Below are positions 1-5,976 of a stretch of DNA of 8,532 nucleotides, piece by piece (within the stretch, counting starts at the first letter, position 1; each line of letters starts with the position of its first letter). Under the pieces are notes generated by a model. That model saw nothing but the letters and a program-made list of their open reading frames with translations. It was not told where the DNA came from and did not search any database. The DNA lies in NCBI GenBank assembly GCA_002305535.1, contig DBRE01000033.1, forward strand, positions 18,640-27,171, written 5' to 3'. The stretch is from Syntrophomonas sp. UBA1376 (GTDB lineage Bacteria; Bacillota; Syntrophomonadia; Syntrophomonadales; Syntrophomonadaceae). A program made the translations under genes and the position numbers.

Positions 1-21
1 GATTATCTAGCTTGATATTTT

Positions 22-714
22 TTACCCCCCTCCTAGTACGACCGATTCCAATTCTTGAATATACTTAAGGTCACAGCGACGATCAGAATCGATGGGATAG
101 ACCGTCGGTACGGAACAGGGCTTTTCTTTGAGCAGCAGTACCTTATCCGCCAGCTGTACCGCCTCCATGAAGTCATGGGTAACAAATACCGTAGTACAGG
201 GGTGCCAGCTGATCAGCTCATTGAGCAAATTGCGCATCTCCATTTTTAAAGCTTCATCCAGTCCGGAAAAGGGCTCATCCAGAAGCAGTAGCTGTGGATC
301 AACGACAAAAGCTCGTCCCAACGCTACTCGCTGCTTCATCCCTCCGCTCAACTGGTTAGGATAGTAATCAGTAAAACCGGCCAAGCCCAATCGTTCTATC
401 ATGCTGTTCACGATATTATCCCGTCGGATTTTCGGAACATTTGCTGCATATAATCCAATTTCCATGTTTTCCCTAACGGTACACCAGGGCAAAAGACGGG
501 TATCCTGAAAAACATATCCGATGGTGGCGTTAGTAACAGAAACCTCACCAGAATCAGGTTTGATGAGACCTGACAATAAGTTCAAGATAGTTGATTTTCC
601 TATTCCGGAAGGCCCGAACAGGCAGGTAAATTGATTGCAGCCAAACTCGGCACTGAAGTTTTCCAGCACTTTCAGCGACCCAAATGACAGACTCACATCA
701 CTTAAACGATACAT
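22..714 (-). CDS. ABC transporter ATP-binding protein, TauB/SsuB/NrtD type
   Basis: This is the cytoplasmic ATPase subunit of an importer; it would hydrolyse ATP to drive uptake through a partner permease fed by a lipoprotein or periplasmic-type binding protein. All nucleotide-binding motifs are intact in 230 residues: Walker A GPSGIGKST (34-42), Q-loop Gln70 in VFQDTRLLPW, signature LSGGMKQR (122-129), Walker B LLLLDEP (142-148) and switch His180 in FVTHD. The Q-loop context and overall length fit the nitrate/sulfonate/taurine family better than ModC, which usually has an extra C-terminal domain. The ATG at 714 follows a GGGGGG ribosome site six bases upstream. Permease and binding-protein genes are not in the window and would lie beyond position 1. 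The leader at 731-884 resembles a Moco/Tuco riboswitch, so I infer a molybdate- or tungstate-related substrate. The family call is secure; the substrate is not. Confidence 0.93.
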   Translation of the reverse strand: MYRLSDVSLSFGSLKVLENFSAEFGCNQFTCLFGPSGIGKSTILNLLSGLIKPDSGEVSVTNATIGYVFQDTRLLPWCTVRENMEIGLYAANVPKIRRDNIVNSMIERLGLAGFTDYYPNQLSGGMKQRVALGRAFVVDPQLLLLDEPFSGLDEALKMEMRNLLNELISWHPCTTVFVTHDFMEAVQLADKVLLLKEKPCSVPTVYPIDSDRRCDLKYIQELESVVLGGG

Positions 715-730
715 GTGTTTCCCCCCAGAA

Positions 731-765
731 ACAGCAAATAGCGGACTGCGAAAAGCAGACCGCTA
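731..765 (-). terminator. Hairpin between riboswitch and ABC gene, likely attenuator
   Basis: Read on the minus strand, TAGCGG (765-760) pairs with CCGCTA (744-739), then after one T-T mismatch CTGC (758-755) pairs with GCAG (749-746) around a five-base loop. A moderately T-rich stretch, TTTGCTGTTTCT, follows. It lies between the aptamer-like leader and the ribosome site of the ABC gene, the expected place for an expression platform. Its 5' arm contains GGTCT (761-757), complementary to AGACC (792-788) at the 3' side of the putative riboswitch P1 stem, so the two folds would compete. The T-tract is imperfect, so termination efficiency is uncertain. Confidence 0.55.
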
Positions 766-787
766 ACCATAAGCATAGCCAATCATT

Positions 788-884
788 GGTCTTCTTTCCA
801 CATTGGGAGGCGCATTCGTTTCCAAATACACCCTATCGGCCTGAGTGCCCTGGCGTTAGCTTTAGGCAACTAGGCTCGAAGACA
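788..884 (-). promoter_or_regulatory. Putative Moco/Tuco (molybdenum/tungsten cofactor) riboswitch
   Basis: Read on the minus strand, a closing stem GTCTTC (883-878) / GAAGAC (794-789) encloses an AGCCT segment (876-872), an AGGGTG segment starting at 834, an eight-pair hairpin GGTGTATT (832-825) / AATGCGCC (816-809) with loop TGGAAACG, then TCCC (808-805) and TGGAAAG (800-794). As I recall it, the E. coli moaA leader has the same order: AGCCT, AGGGCG hairpin, CGCCTCCC, then TGGAAAG closing P1. The middle section between AGCCT and AGGG is about 37 bases here, shorter than in E. coli, which suggests that the optional P3 stem is missing. Lack of P3 has been linked in the literature to tungsten-cofactor variants. 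Recognition is by eye; a covariance-model search was not possible. Confidence 0.7.
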
Positions 885-894
885 TTCTTGTGCG

Positions 895-926
895 AATATA
901 GATATCATTTCTACATTCTTCACCAA
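895..926 (-). promoter_or_regulatory. Possible promoter for the riboswitch-ABC transcript
   Basis: On the minus strand TTGGTG (926-921) is followed after 16 bases by TATCTA (904-899), which overlaps TATATT (900-895). A start about ten bases downstream would put the 5' end of the RNA just before the riboswitch closing stem at 883, as expected for a leader aptamer. Neither box matches consensus well. Confidence 0.3.
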
Positions 927-1033
927 TATCCTCCCTGTGAAGTAAAGTCAGACAATTGTGTCAGGGGTGTAAGATTTAGAACACATCAGCGGTACTATAT
1001 TTAATAATCAAATGTTTATTGGAGGCTGTAAGA

Positions 1034-1606
1034 GTGAGAAGAAATGTCGCAATCACATTTTTGGTATTCATGACTATGCTGGTGGCCGGGTGCGGAGCGC
1101 TGACCCCCACTGAAAAGACCGACCTGGAACAGAACCAGCCATCTGTCGATGAACCACTTACTTTGGCCGGAATTAGTCTGGGCGATAGTACTGATGAGGT
1201 TGAGCAAATTTTAGGGGATGACTACAGGAGGGAAACCTTGCATGCTGATGGAAGTTGGTACGGAGAAAAGACCGCCTGTTGGTATTATGGTGGTGATAAT
1301 ATCGAGATCGTCATAGGGGAAGAAAGCGGTACGGTATTGCAGATCAATGTTTATGGCGAATATGCCACCTCTGCCGGAGACCAGGTCGGAGATAAAGCTG
1401 ACCAGGTCTTGCCTGCCTATGAAGAAAAGTATAGGCTGGCTAAGGATCACTTTGAAGAAAACGATCTGCCCGGATGGTTTGTAGTGGAGGAAGGGCAGTG
1501 GTTGATCTTCAACTTCAAGGATGACGGAACTCTCCTTAACCGATCCATAGCCCCTGATGATAAGGTTGAGTCCATTCACCTGGTTTACGAAAAGTTTATG
1601 CACTAG
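1034..1606 (+). CDS. Small lipoprotein of unknown function
   Basis: The product is a 190-residue predicted lipoprotein. I choose the GTG at 1034, not the in-frame TTG at 1019, because GGAGG at 1021-1025 sits eight bases before the GTG and would be inside the longer reading frame. The N-terminus (VRRN, a hydrophobic run, then LVAGC) is a signal peptide with a lipobox; Cys20 would be lipidated and the protein anchored outside the membrane. After an acidic, flexible stretch comes LAGISLGDSTDEVEQILG, a pattern seen in many Gram-positive exported proteins, where a short helix with a GxSxxEVxxxLG motif begins a small alpha/beta repeat. The remainder is acidic, rich in W, Y and G, and has no catalytic motif I recognise. 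It is divergent from the ABC transporter unit; TATATT at 996-1001 is a weak candidate -10. Its function is unknown. Confidence 0.85.
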   Translation: MRRNVAITFLVFMTMLVAGCGALTPTEKTDLEQNQPSVDEPLTLAGISLGDSTDEVEQILGDDYRRETLHADGSWYGEKTACWYYGGDNIEIVIGEESGTVLQINVYGEYATSAGDQVGDKADQVLPAYEEKYRLAKDHFEENDLPGWFVVEEGQWLIFNFKDDGTLLNRSIAPDDKVESIHLVYEKFMH

Positions 1607-1745
1607 AAGATGATGGGGTGCCCAAGAAGCGAGCAGGGGTCATGTCATTGCCCTAAAGGGCTACATATGTATCCTGACAGATGTGGACATTCCTCAAATG
1701 TCAACCTTTCCGATCTGGCTGCTGTGGGCCGGCAGGCATTTGGCC

Positions 1746-2660
1746 TTAATCGTACTCATATTCAATGCTACGGTAGCCCCGAGTGGCGAAATAGAGGATA
1801 ACATTGGCGATCAGCAAGGTGATCAGACCGGCGGCACCGGTTATACCAATAGTCAAATCGCTGCCTCCACTGACCATCATGATCCCGATCCCGGCGGTAC
1901 CGTTTAAGGTGCCGTGCCAAACCGCTGCTGCGATCACCGAACGAGCCTTCAAGGTAATGAAGTTGATCAAGGGAGTCAACAACAGGCAGAACAATATCAT
2001 TAGAAAAACTCCGGCCACTGGGTGCTGGGGATAATTGTGGCCCTGCAGGATCAGAGGCGCATGCCATACCCCCCAGATAATACCGATGAATAGTGAAGCC
2101 CGGGCAAACCCCAGTGCATTGAATTCCCGCAACAGGAAGCCGCGCCAGCCTAGTTCTTCACCAAAAGCTGCCAGAGCGTTAACAGTTATCCCGGCTATCA
2201 TGCCCTGAACAATGGTAAGAAATAAGGGGTGTATCGGCATCTGTTGTATAGAACGTTCCATTTCTGCCAATTGCTCAGGAGTCATAATGTCGCGATAGCG
2301 TTCCAGCATGCCTGCCATGTCAGGGGAATAGGAAACACCGGGGAACAAGACGGCGACCAGAATGGCTACCAGGGCCAAAATCACGGGCAAAATCCAGGCC
2401 CAGAGAAACCAACGATTTAAGCGAAAGGATACTTTTAACGGTTCCATTACCGGTTCATGATATAACACCTTTTGCACAAAAATGGCGATAAGTGCCGGGA
2501 AGAGCATATAGAATACCCCCACGATCACTGCAACGTTGCCCGCCCATTGCTCTCCAAGCAAAACCGGTATTGACCCGATCACCAATGCAAAGAAAAAAGC
2601 TAGTCCTAAGAATATAGCAACCTTTCGCGTGTTGATAGAAGATGATTGTGGAGAACTCAT
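1746..2660 (-). CDS. CPBP-family intramembrane metalloprotease (CAAX/Abi type)
   Basis: This 304-residue membrane protein belongs to the CPBP family (Rce1-like glutamic proteases). About eight hydrophobic segments run along its length. The family motifs are present: EELGWRGFLL with the Glu pair at 168-169, GIIWGVWHAPLI with His200, and a further His at 249 in VWHGTLN; these form the proposed active site in the membrane. Bacterial members process peptides or serve in bacteriocin self-immunity, but many have no known substrate, and no peptide or bacteriocin gene is adjacent here. The ATG at 2660 is chosen over the in-frame GTG at 2663 because AAGGAG (2673-2668) lies seven bases upstream of the ATG. 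An extended -10 promoter is present at 2695-2703. The family call is firm; the role is open. Confidence 0.92.
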   Translation of the reverse strand: MSSPQSSSINTRKVAIFLGLAFFFALVIGSIPVLLGEQWAGNVAVIVGVFYMLFPALIAIFVQKVLYHEPVMEPLKVSFRLNRWFLWAWILPVILALVAILVAVLFPGVSYSPDMAGMLERYRDIMTPEQLAEMERSIQQMPIHPLFLTIVQGMIAGITVNALAAFGEELGWRGFLLREFNALGFARASLFIGIIWGVWHAPLILQGHNYPQHPVAGVFLMILFCLLLTPLINFITLKARSVIAAAVWHGTLNGTAGIGIMMVSGGSDLTIGITGAAGLITLLIANVILYFATRGYRSIEYEYD

Positions 2661-2694
2661 CACATCACTCCTTAGAGGGCTTTAGTTTGCTTGC

Positions 2695-2703
2695 ATTATA
2701 CCA
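2695..2703 (-). promoter_or_regulatory. Extended -10 promoter for the CPBP protease
   Basis: On the minus strand the sequence reads TGGTATAAT, a perfect TATAAT box with the TGn extension, about 35 bases upstream of the start codon at 2660. No good -35 box is seen at the usual distance, which is common for extended -10 promoters. Confidence 0.65.
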
Positions 2704-2727
2704 TAAATAACCAGAGCAAATGATTCC

Positions 2728-2756
2728 TTTACTTGCCGTAGTTTAGGTGCTATTCT
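2728..2756 (+). promoter_or_regulatory. Probable promoter for the TANGO2/NRDE gene
   Basis: TTTACT (2728-2733), a 17-base spacer and TATTCT (2751-2756) preceded by TGC form a plausible sigma-A promoter with an extended -10. It lies about 50 bases upstream of the ribosome site for the gene at 2814 and back-to-back with the protease promoter. Confidence 0.45.
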
Positions 2757-2813
2757 GCAGTTAACAGAATTATTTACCAACCGGTCTTATGATGGTTAAA
2801 ACATGGAGGGAAT

Positions 2814-3590
2814 ATGTGCCTTATACTATTTGCTTATGAGAGTCATCCTAAGTATAAACTAGTGGTAGCTGCCAATCGAGATGAGTTTTATAGCCGTCCT
2901 ACTTCTCCGGCAGATTTTTGGCAGGACAATCCTGAGATTCTGGCGGGGCGGGACTTGAGAGAGGGCGGTACCTGGATGGGTATAACCACCAACGGACGCT
3001 TTGCCGCCTTGACCAACTATCGAGATCCCTCTCGCAATAAAAAAACCGCTCCTTCCCGGGGGCATTTGGTGCAGAGATTCCTGGACAGCACTATGACTCC
3101 ATCAGCATATATTGACCAGATCCCTGATGCAGGTAAGGAGTACAATGGCTTTAACTTGCTGATCGGCGAACATGACTCCCTCTATTACTATTCCAACCGG
3201 GAGCAGATACTTCGCCCAGTGTCTCCCGGAATCCATGGATTGAGTAACGCCTTACTGAATGATCCCTGGCCCAAGGTGATCAAAGGGAAACAGGCATTAG
3301 AAATGGCTTTGCAACATGATGAGGTAAAGCCAGAACAGTTATTTGCCATCCTGGTTGACCAGGAACCGGTGGAAGACCAGGAGCTACCCGATACCGGGGT
3401 AGGTCTGGAAATGGAAAGAGGTCTGGCACCAGCCTTTGTGACCATGTCCGGCTATGGAACCAAGACATCTACGGTCATATTGATAGATCACTCAGACCAG
3501 GTTCGTTTCTGGGAGAGAAGCTTTACTGAGGAGAGGCCCGATGTTTGGACTGAAGTGTACTATGAATTGTCATTACGTCAGCCCAAGTGA
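2814..3590 (+). CDS. NRDE/TANGO2 family protein
   Basis: The 258-residue product is a full-length member of the NRDE (TANGO2) family. Diagnostic segments in order are the N-terminal MCLILFAY with Cys2, the name-giving NRDE at 21-24 in VVAANRDEFYSRP, AGRDLREGGTWMG (44-56), ALTNYRDP (65-72) and later GIHGLSNALLNDPWPK. The family is predicted to have an N-terminal-nucleophile hydrolase fold, which would expose Cys2 after Met removal. Animal TANGO2 has been linked to heme or lipid handling, while bacterial function is not settled. No signal peptide is seen, so it is probably cytosolic. The ATG at 2814 has a GGAGGG site only three to four bases upstream, slightly tight but acceptable. It appears monocistronic. 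Confidence 0.93.
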   Translation: MCLILFAYESHPKYKLVVAANRDEFYSRPTSPADFWQDNPEILAGRDLREGGTWMGITTNGRFAALTNYRDPSRNKKTAPSRGHLVQRFLDSTMTPSAYIDQIPDAGKEYNGFNLLIGEHDSLYYYSNREQILRPVSPGIHGLSNALLNDPWPKVIKGKQALEMALQHDEVKPEQLFAILVDQEPVEDQELPDTGVGLEMERGLAPAFVTMSGYGTKTSTVILIDHSDQVRFWERSFTEERPDVWTEVYYELSLRQPK

Positions 3591-3707
3591 GGATAAATAA
3601 TAAGATAGCTGCTTCAGACCAGGCCCACCCTAGCATGTCTTACACCCGCTTGCCTGCCAGCCTGGCAATTTGTATGGTGGTTCACCGTTATAACAGGAGT
3701 GACTGAA

Positions 3708-4118
3708 ATGGAGAATTTGCAAGAGAAACTAGCGCGTTTTATGAGGGGACGCTACGGTATTGATCAGATGTATTATGCTCTGGTGACGGTGGCTTTTATA
3801 TTGCTGTTTGTTAATCTCATTGTCCGCTCAGTTATCCTGGAAGTCATACTGTGGATAGTGATTTTCTGGATAATCTACCGGGCTTTTTCCCGGAATATTT
3901 ATAGTCGGCAGGAAGAAAACAAGAGATTTCTTAAGTTTTGGAATCCGATCAAGAAGCAAGGTTCGCTGGATATACGCAGACTAAAGGACATAAGAACCCA
4001 TCGTTATCGTACTTGTCCTCACTGCCAGAAAATACTGCGTTTACCGCGCAAAAAAGGAACTCACAGTGTGACCTGCCCGGTCTGCCACCAGGAAGTTCAA
4101 GTGCACATCCCCTGGTAG
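3708..4118 (+). CDS. Small membrane protein with two TM helices and a zinc ribbon
   Basis: This 136-residue protein has a short basic N-terminal helix, two close hydrophobic segments at about 21-40 and 42-60, a basic linker, and a C-terminal zinc ribbon with two knuckles: CPHC (Cys103, Cys106) and CPVC (Cys123, Cys126). The basic region between the knuckles (RLPRKKGTH) suggests contact with nucleic acid or another acidic partner, but that is inference. I recognise the architecture as a common Firmicute hypothetical, not a named gene. The ATG at 3708 is chosen because AGGAG (3695-3699) lies eight bases upstream; the in-frame GTG at 3699 overlaps that site. No promoter is clear in the 117-base gap after the NRDE gene, so the two may be co-transcribed. 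Confidence 0.85.
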   Translation: MENLQEKLARFMRGRYGIDQMYYALVTVAFILLFVNLIVRSVILEVILWIVIFWIIYRAFSRNIYSRQEENKRFLKFWNPIKKQGSLDIRRLKDIRTHRYRTCPHCQKILRLPRKKGTHSVTCPVCHQEVQVHIPW

Positions 4119-4144
4119 TGGGCAAGTTGGGGGATTTCTTTTTA
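4107..4144 (+). terminator. Possible intrinsic terminator after the zinc-ribbon gene
   Basis: ATCCCC (4107-4112) can pair with GGGGAT (4130-4135) across a 17-base loop, followed by TTCTTTTTA. The stem overlaps the last codons of the gene. The T-tract is good, but the stem is short and the loop large, so this is only moderately convincing. Confidence 0.4.
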
Positions 4145-4146
4145 TT

Positions 4147-4225
4147 GTCATCCTGAGGGAGGAACGACCGAAGGATCTTTCCCTCTGGTACCAGTAAAGA
4201 TTCTTCGACTACGTCTCAGAATGAC
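4147..4225 (-). repeat. 79-bp composite palindromic repeat, copy A
   Basis: The reverse complement of this stretch matches 8221-8299 at 73 of 79 positions with no gaps. Each copy consists of two related half-elements facing each other: one with ATTCT/AGAAT ends, the other with ATCCT/AGGAT ends. The whole unit can fold into one long imperfect hairpin, or each half into its own small hairpin. It carries no gene. It resembles the short dispersed palindromes found in many copies in some clostridial genomes, but a genome-wide count is not possible here. Confidence 0.9.
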
Positions 4226-4274
4226 CAATTTTTCACTGGTCGGCATCGTCCCGGGGACACTCGTTTCCTACGGC

Positions 4275-4296
4275 GGGGCGATGTGGGCATCGCCCC
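4275..4296. repeat. Strong GC-rich hairpin, not a terminator
   Basis: GGGGCGATG (4275-4283), a TGGG loop and CATCGCCCC (4288-4296) form a perfect nine-pair stem. It is followed by CTAACCC rather than a T-run, so it is not a standard terminator. A second small palindrome, GTCCC-G-GGGAC, lies nearby at about 4249-4259. Together with the adjacent 79-bp repeat, they suggest that the 4119-4363 gap is a collection of repeat remnants. No gene is seen in it. Confidence 0.6.
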
Positions 4297-4363
4297 CTAA
4301 CCCACGACCTCGAACCGTACCCCGTGCCTGCTGCAGCTTTACCAGAAGGAGGCAAGTAATGCT

Positions 4364-5014
4364 ATGGACGAACTGATCAAAAGCTTCTACGCCAACCGCG
4401 ATCCCCAACGAGCAGTTGGTATGGCTGCCTATATGAAAAACCAGTTTTCTTTTCTGGGGATATCTCGGCCGGATCGATCCCTATTGCAAAAGGATTTTAT
4501 AAAAAGAGTCCGGCGGCAGGGAGAGGTAGATTGGCAGGATGTTTACCGGCTCTGGGACTTGCCGGAAAGAGAATTTCAATATCTGGCCCTTGATTATCTG
4601 GTTGCCCTGAAAGACAGCTTACAACCGGAGGACATCTATCACTTGCAGACCCTGATACTCATGAAATCATGGTGGGACACGGTGGACAAACTGGCCGCCA
4701 TCCCCGTGGGGAGCATTTGCCTCCAGCATCCCGAGGTGGTACAGAACTGTCTGCTGCCCTGGGCAGACAGCGACAATATCTGGCTGGCTCGCACGGCCAT
4801 ACTGTATCAGTTGAAATTCAAAAGCAGTACCGATACCGAGGTTTTGTCATCGATCATCGAAAAAAACACCAACAGCAAAGAGTTTTTTATCAACAAGGCT
4901 ATTGGATGGGCCCTGCGCGAGTACTCCAAGACTGACCGGGAATGGGTGCGGGAGTTTGTTAATACTCACACCCTGGCCCCCTTAAGTGTCCGGGAAGCTT
5001 CCAAATATTTATGA
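4364..5014 (+). CDS. AlkD-like DNA alkylation repair glycosylase
   Basis: The 216-residue protein belongs to the AlkD family of HEAT-like-repeat DNA glycosylases, which remove bulky or positively charged alkylated purines such as 3- and 7-methyl adducts without base flipping. It is close to full length for the family. The key residues known from Bacillus cereus AlkD have clear counterparts: SWWDTVD gives Trp104 and catalytic Asp108, LARTAI gives Arg143, and GWALREYSK gives Trp182. It is likely cytosolic. AAGGAGG (4346-4352) is 11 bases before the ATG at 4364; an out-of-frame ATG at 4359 is better spaced but opens only a five-codon frame (see findings). No partner repair gene is adjacent, and the promoter is not evident in the repeat-filled gap upstream. 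Confidence 0.92.
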   Translation: MDELIKSFYANRDPQRAVGMAAYMKNQFSFLGISRPDRSLLQKDFIKRVRRQGEVDWQDVYRLWDLPEREFQYLALDYLVALKDSLQPEDIYHLQTLILMKSWWDTVDKLAAIPVGSICLQHPEVVQNCLLPWADSDNIWLARTAILYQLKFKSSTDTEVLSSIIEKNTNSKEFFINKAIGWALREYSKTDREWVREFVNTHTLAPLSVREASKYL

Positions 5015-5032
5015 AGAGTTTTACTTGGAAAT

Positions 5033-5060
5033 GTCATCCTGTGCGTTAGCGTTAGGATCT
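5033..5060 (+). repeat. Solo half-element of the palindromic repeat
   Basis: GTCATCCTG followed 12 bases later by AGGATCT matches the ATCCT/AGGAT half of the 79-bp repeat, with a different centre (GCGTTAGC). ATCCT (5036-5040) can pair with AGGAT, as in the full copies. It lies just after the AlkD stop codon and appears to be a diverged single half. Confidence 0.6.
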
Positions 5061-5171
5061 AAGGCACGCAGGAGACTATTTGCTATTGCTTGGAGTCACA
5101 GTGTGGAAGGATTTATTGAATTACGCTAAATCCTCAGTTAAGTGAGGAGCATATTAGACGAGGTAAAAAAC

Positions 5172-5870
5172 ATGTACATTTCACATATACAGCGCGGTAA
5201 TTTACAGAGAGCAATTTATGTGGTGGCTGGGTTACTCATTGCGCTGCTGGCCATTGGCTGTGCGATCAGTCAGGACGATGCGAACACCGTCCGGGTCATC
5301 CGGGTAGTGGATGGGGATACTCTGGAGGTCAACCTCCAAGGAACCAAAGAAAAGGTACGCCTGATAGGAGTAGATACTCCCGAAACGGTTCATCCCACCA
5401 TAGGGGAGGAACCCTATGGAAGAGAAGCCAGCAACTTCACCAAAGAGAAGCTGACTGGTCAGAAGGTTGTACTGGAATTTGATGTGGAGGAAAGGGATCG
5501 ATATGGACGGCTCTTGGCTTACGTCTGGCTGGATGGAGAAATGTTTAACGAAGTTCTGCTTTCCGAAGGATATGCCCAGATAGCCACCTATCCTCCCAAT
5601 GTACGTTATGTGGAGCGTTTCCAAGCTGCTCAACAGGAGGCCCGTGAGGCCGAGCGGGGCTTGTGGGGGATCATAGAAGAAGAACCAGTCACAGCTCAAG
5701 GAGAACGCCTTGAGTCCAGCAATTGGCTAGGAAATGCCAACACCAAGAAGTTTCACTACCCTGACTGCCAGCACGGACAAAGAACCAAATCACACAACCA
5801 GGTGTGGTTCGATTTCCGACAGGAGGCCCTAGATGCAGGATATGAGCCCTGTGGAGTCTGCAAACCTTAA
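5172..5870 (+). CDS. Lipoprotein thermonuclease (SNase) with C-terminal Ada-like zinc module
   Basis: This is a calcium-dependent phosphodiesterase of the staphylococcal nuclease family, probably lipid-anchored outside the cell. In 232 residues it has a signal peptide ending LLAIGC (Cys30), then the OB-fold nuclease domain (about 38-168). Active-site counterparts are all present: Asp49 in VDGDT, Arg63, Asp68 and Glu71 in RLIGVDTPE, and Arg113 in DRYGR, matching S. aureus Asp21, Arg35, Asp40, Glu43 and Arg87. The last 45 residues contain FHYPDC (Cys199) and PCGVC (Cys227, Cys230), the Ada-type metal-binding module often fused to clostridial nucleases. The ATG at 5172 is chosen for its GAGG site eight bases upstream (5160-5163); a longer frame from GTG 5142 lacks a site. 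A likely role is degrading external DNA for nutrients or uptake. No competence gene is nearby. Confidence 0.93.
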   Translation: MYISHIQRGNLQRAIYVVAGLLIALLAIGCAISQDDANTVRVIRVVDGDTLEVNLQGTKEKVRLIGVDTPETVHPTIGEEPYGREASNFTKEKLTGQKVVLEFDVEERDRYGRLLAYVWLDGEMFNEVLLSEGYAQIATYPPNVRYVERFQAAQQEAREAERGLWGIIEEEPVTAQGERLESSNWLGNANTKKFHYPDCQHGQRTKSHNQVWFDFRQEALDAGYEPCGVCKP

Positions 5871-5976
5871 ATGTACACCCGGAAGAGACTGTTAAAGCCA
5901 CAGAGCCCCACGCGGGTGCGAAGGCGGCATCGTTCCTCAACCACTGGAGGCTGTCATTGCTTCCTGATTCTCAGTA

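Noticed and set aside
22..38. GGAGGGGGG on the minus strand at the end of the ABC gene as a ribosome site for a next gene
   Set aside because: No ATG, GTG or TTG follows before the window edge, so the spacing would exceed 20 bases. It more likely just encodes the terminal Gly-Gly-Gly.
852..866. GCGTTAGC-like stretch at 852-866 as another copy of the palindromic repeat
   Set aside because: It lacks the GTCATYCTG and AGRATCT flanks that define the family and is part of the riboswitch-like leader; the match is probably chance.
684..1004. Plus-strand open frame of 106 codons
   Set aside because: It overlaps the riboswitch-like leader, has no ribosome site, and the encoded peptide has no recognisable feature.
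1607..1745. Hairpin GACATT-CCTCA-AATGTC (1686-1702) as a terminator between convergent genes
   Set aside because: The six-pair stem is AT-rich and has no T-run on either strand, so it is too weak to call.
4275..4296. GC-rich hairpin as an intrinsic terminator
   Set aside because: The stem is strong, but CTAACCC follows it and there is no T-tract on either side.
5142..5171. Longer nuclease start at GTG 5142
   Set aside because: It adds ten polar residues before the signal peptide and has no ribosome site; the ATG at 5172 has GAGG at proper spacing.
5232..5699. Minus-strand 155-codon open frame inside the nuclease gene
   Set aside because: It lies wholly antisense to a gene with an intact active site and encodes nothing recognisable.
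4364..5870. AlkD-like and nuclease genes as parts of a new DNA-targeting defence system
   Set aside because: One is a standard cytosolic repair glycosylase and the other a secreted lipoprotein nuclease; they sit in different compartments with a repeat between them.
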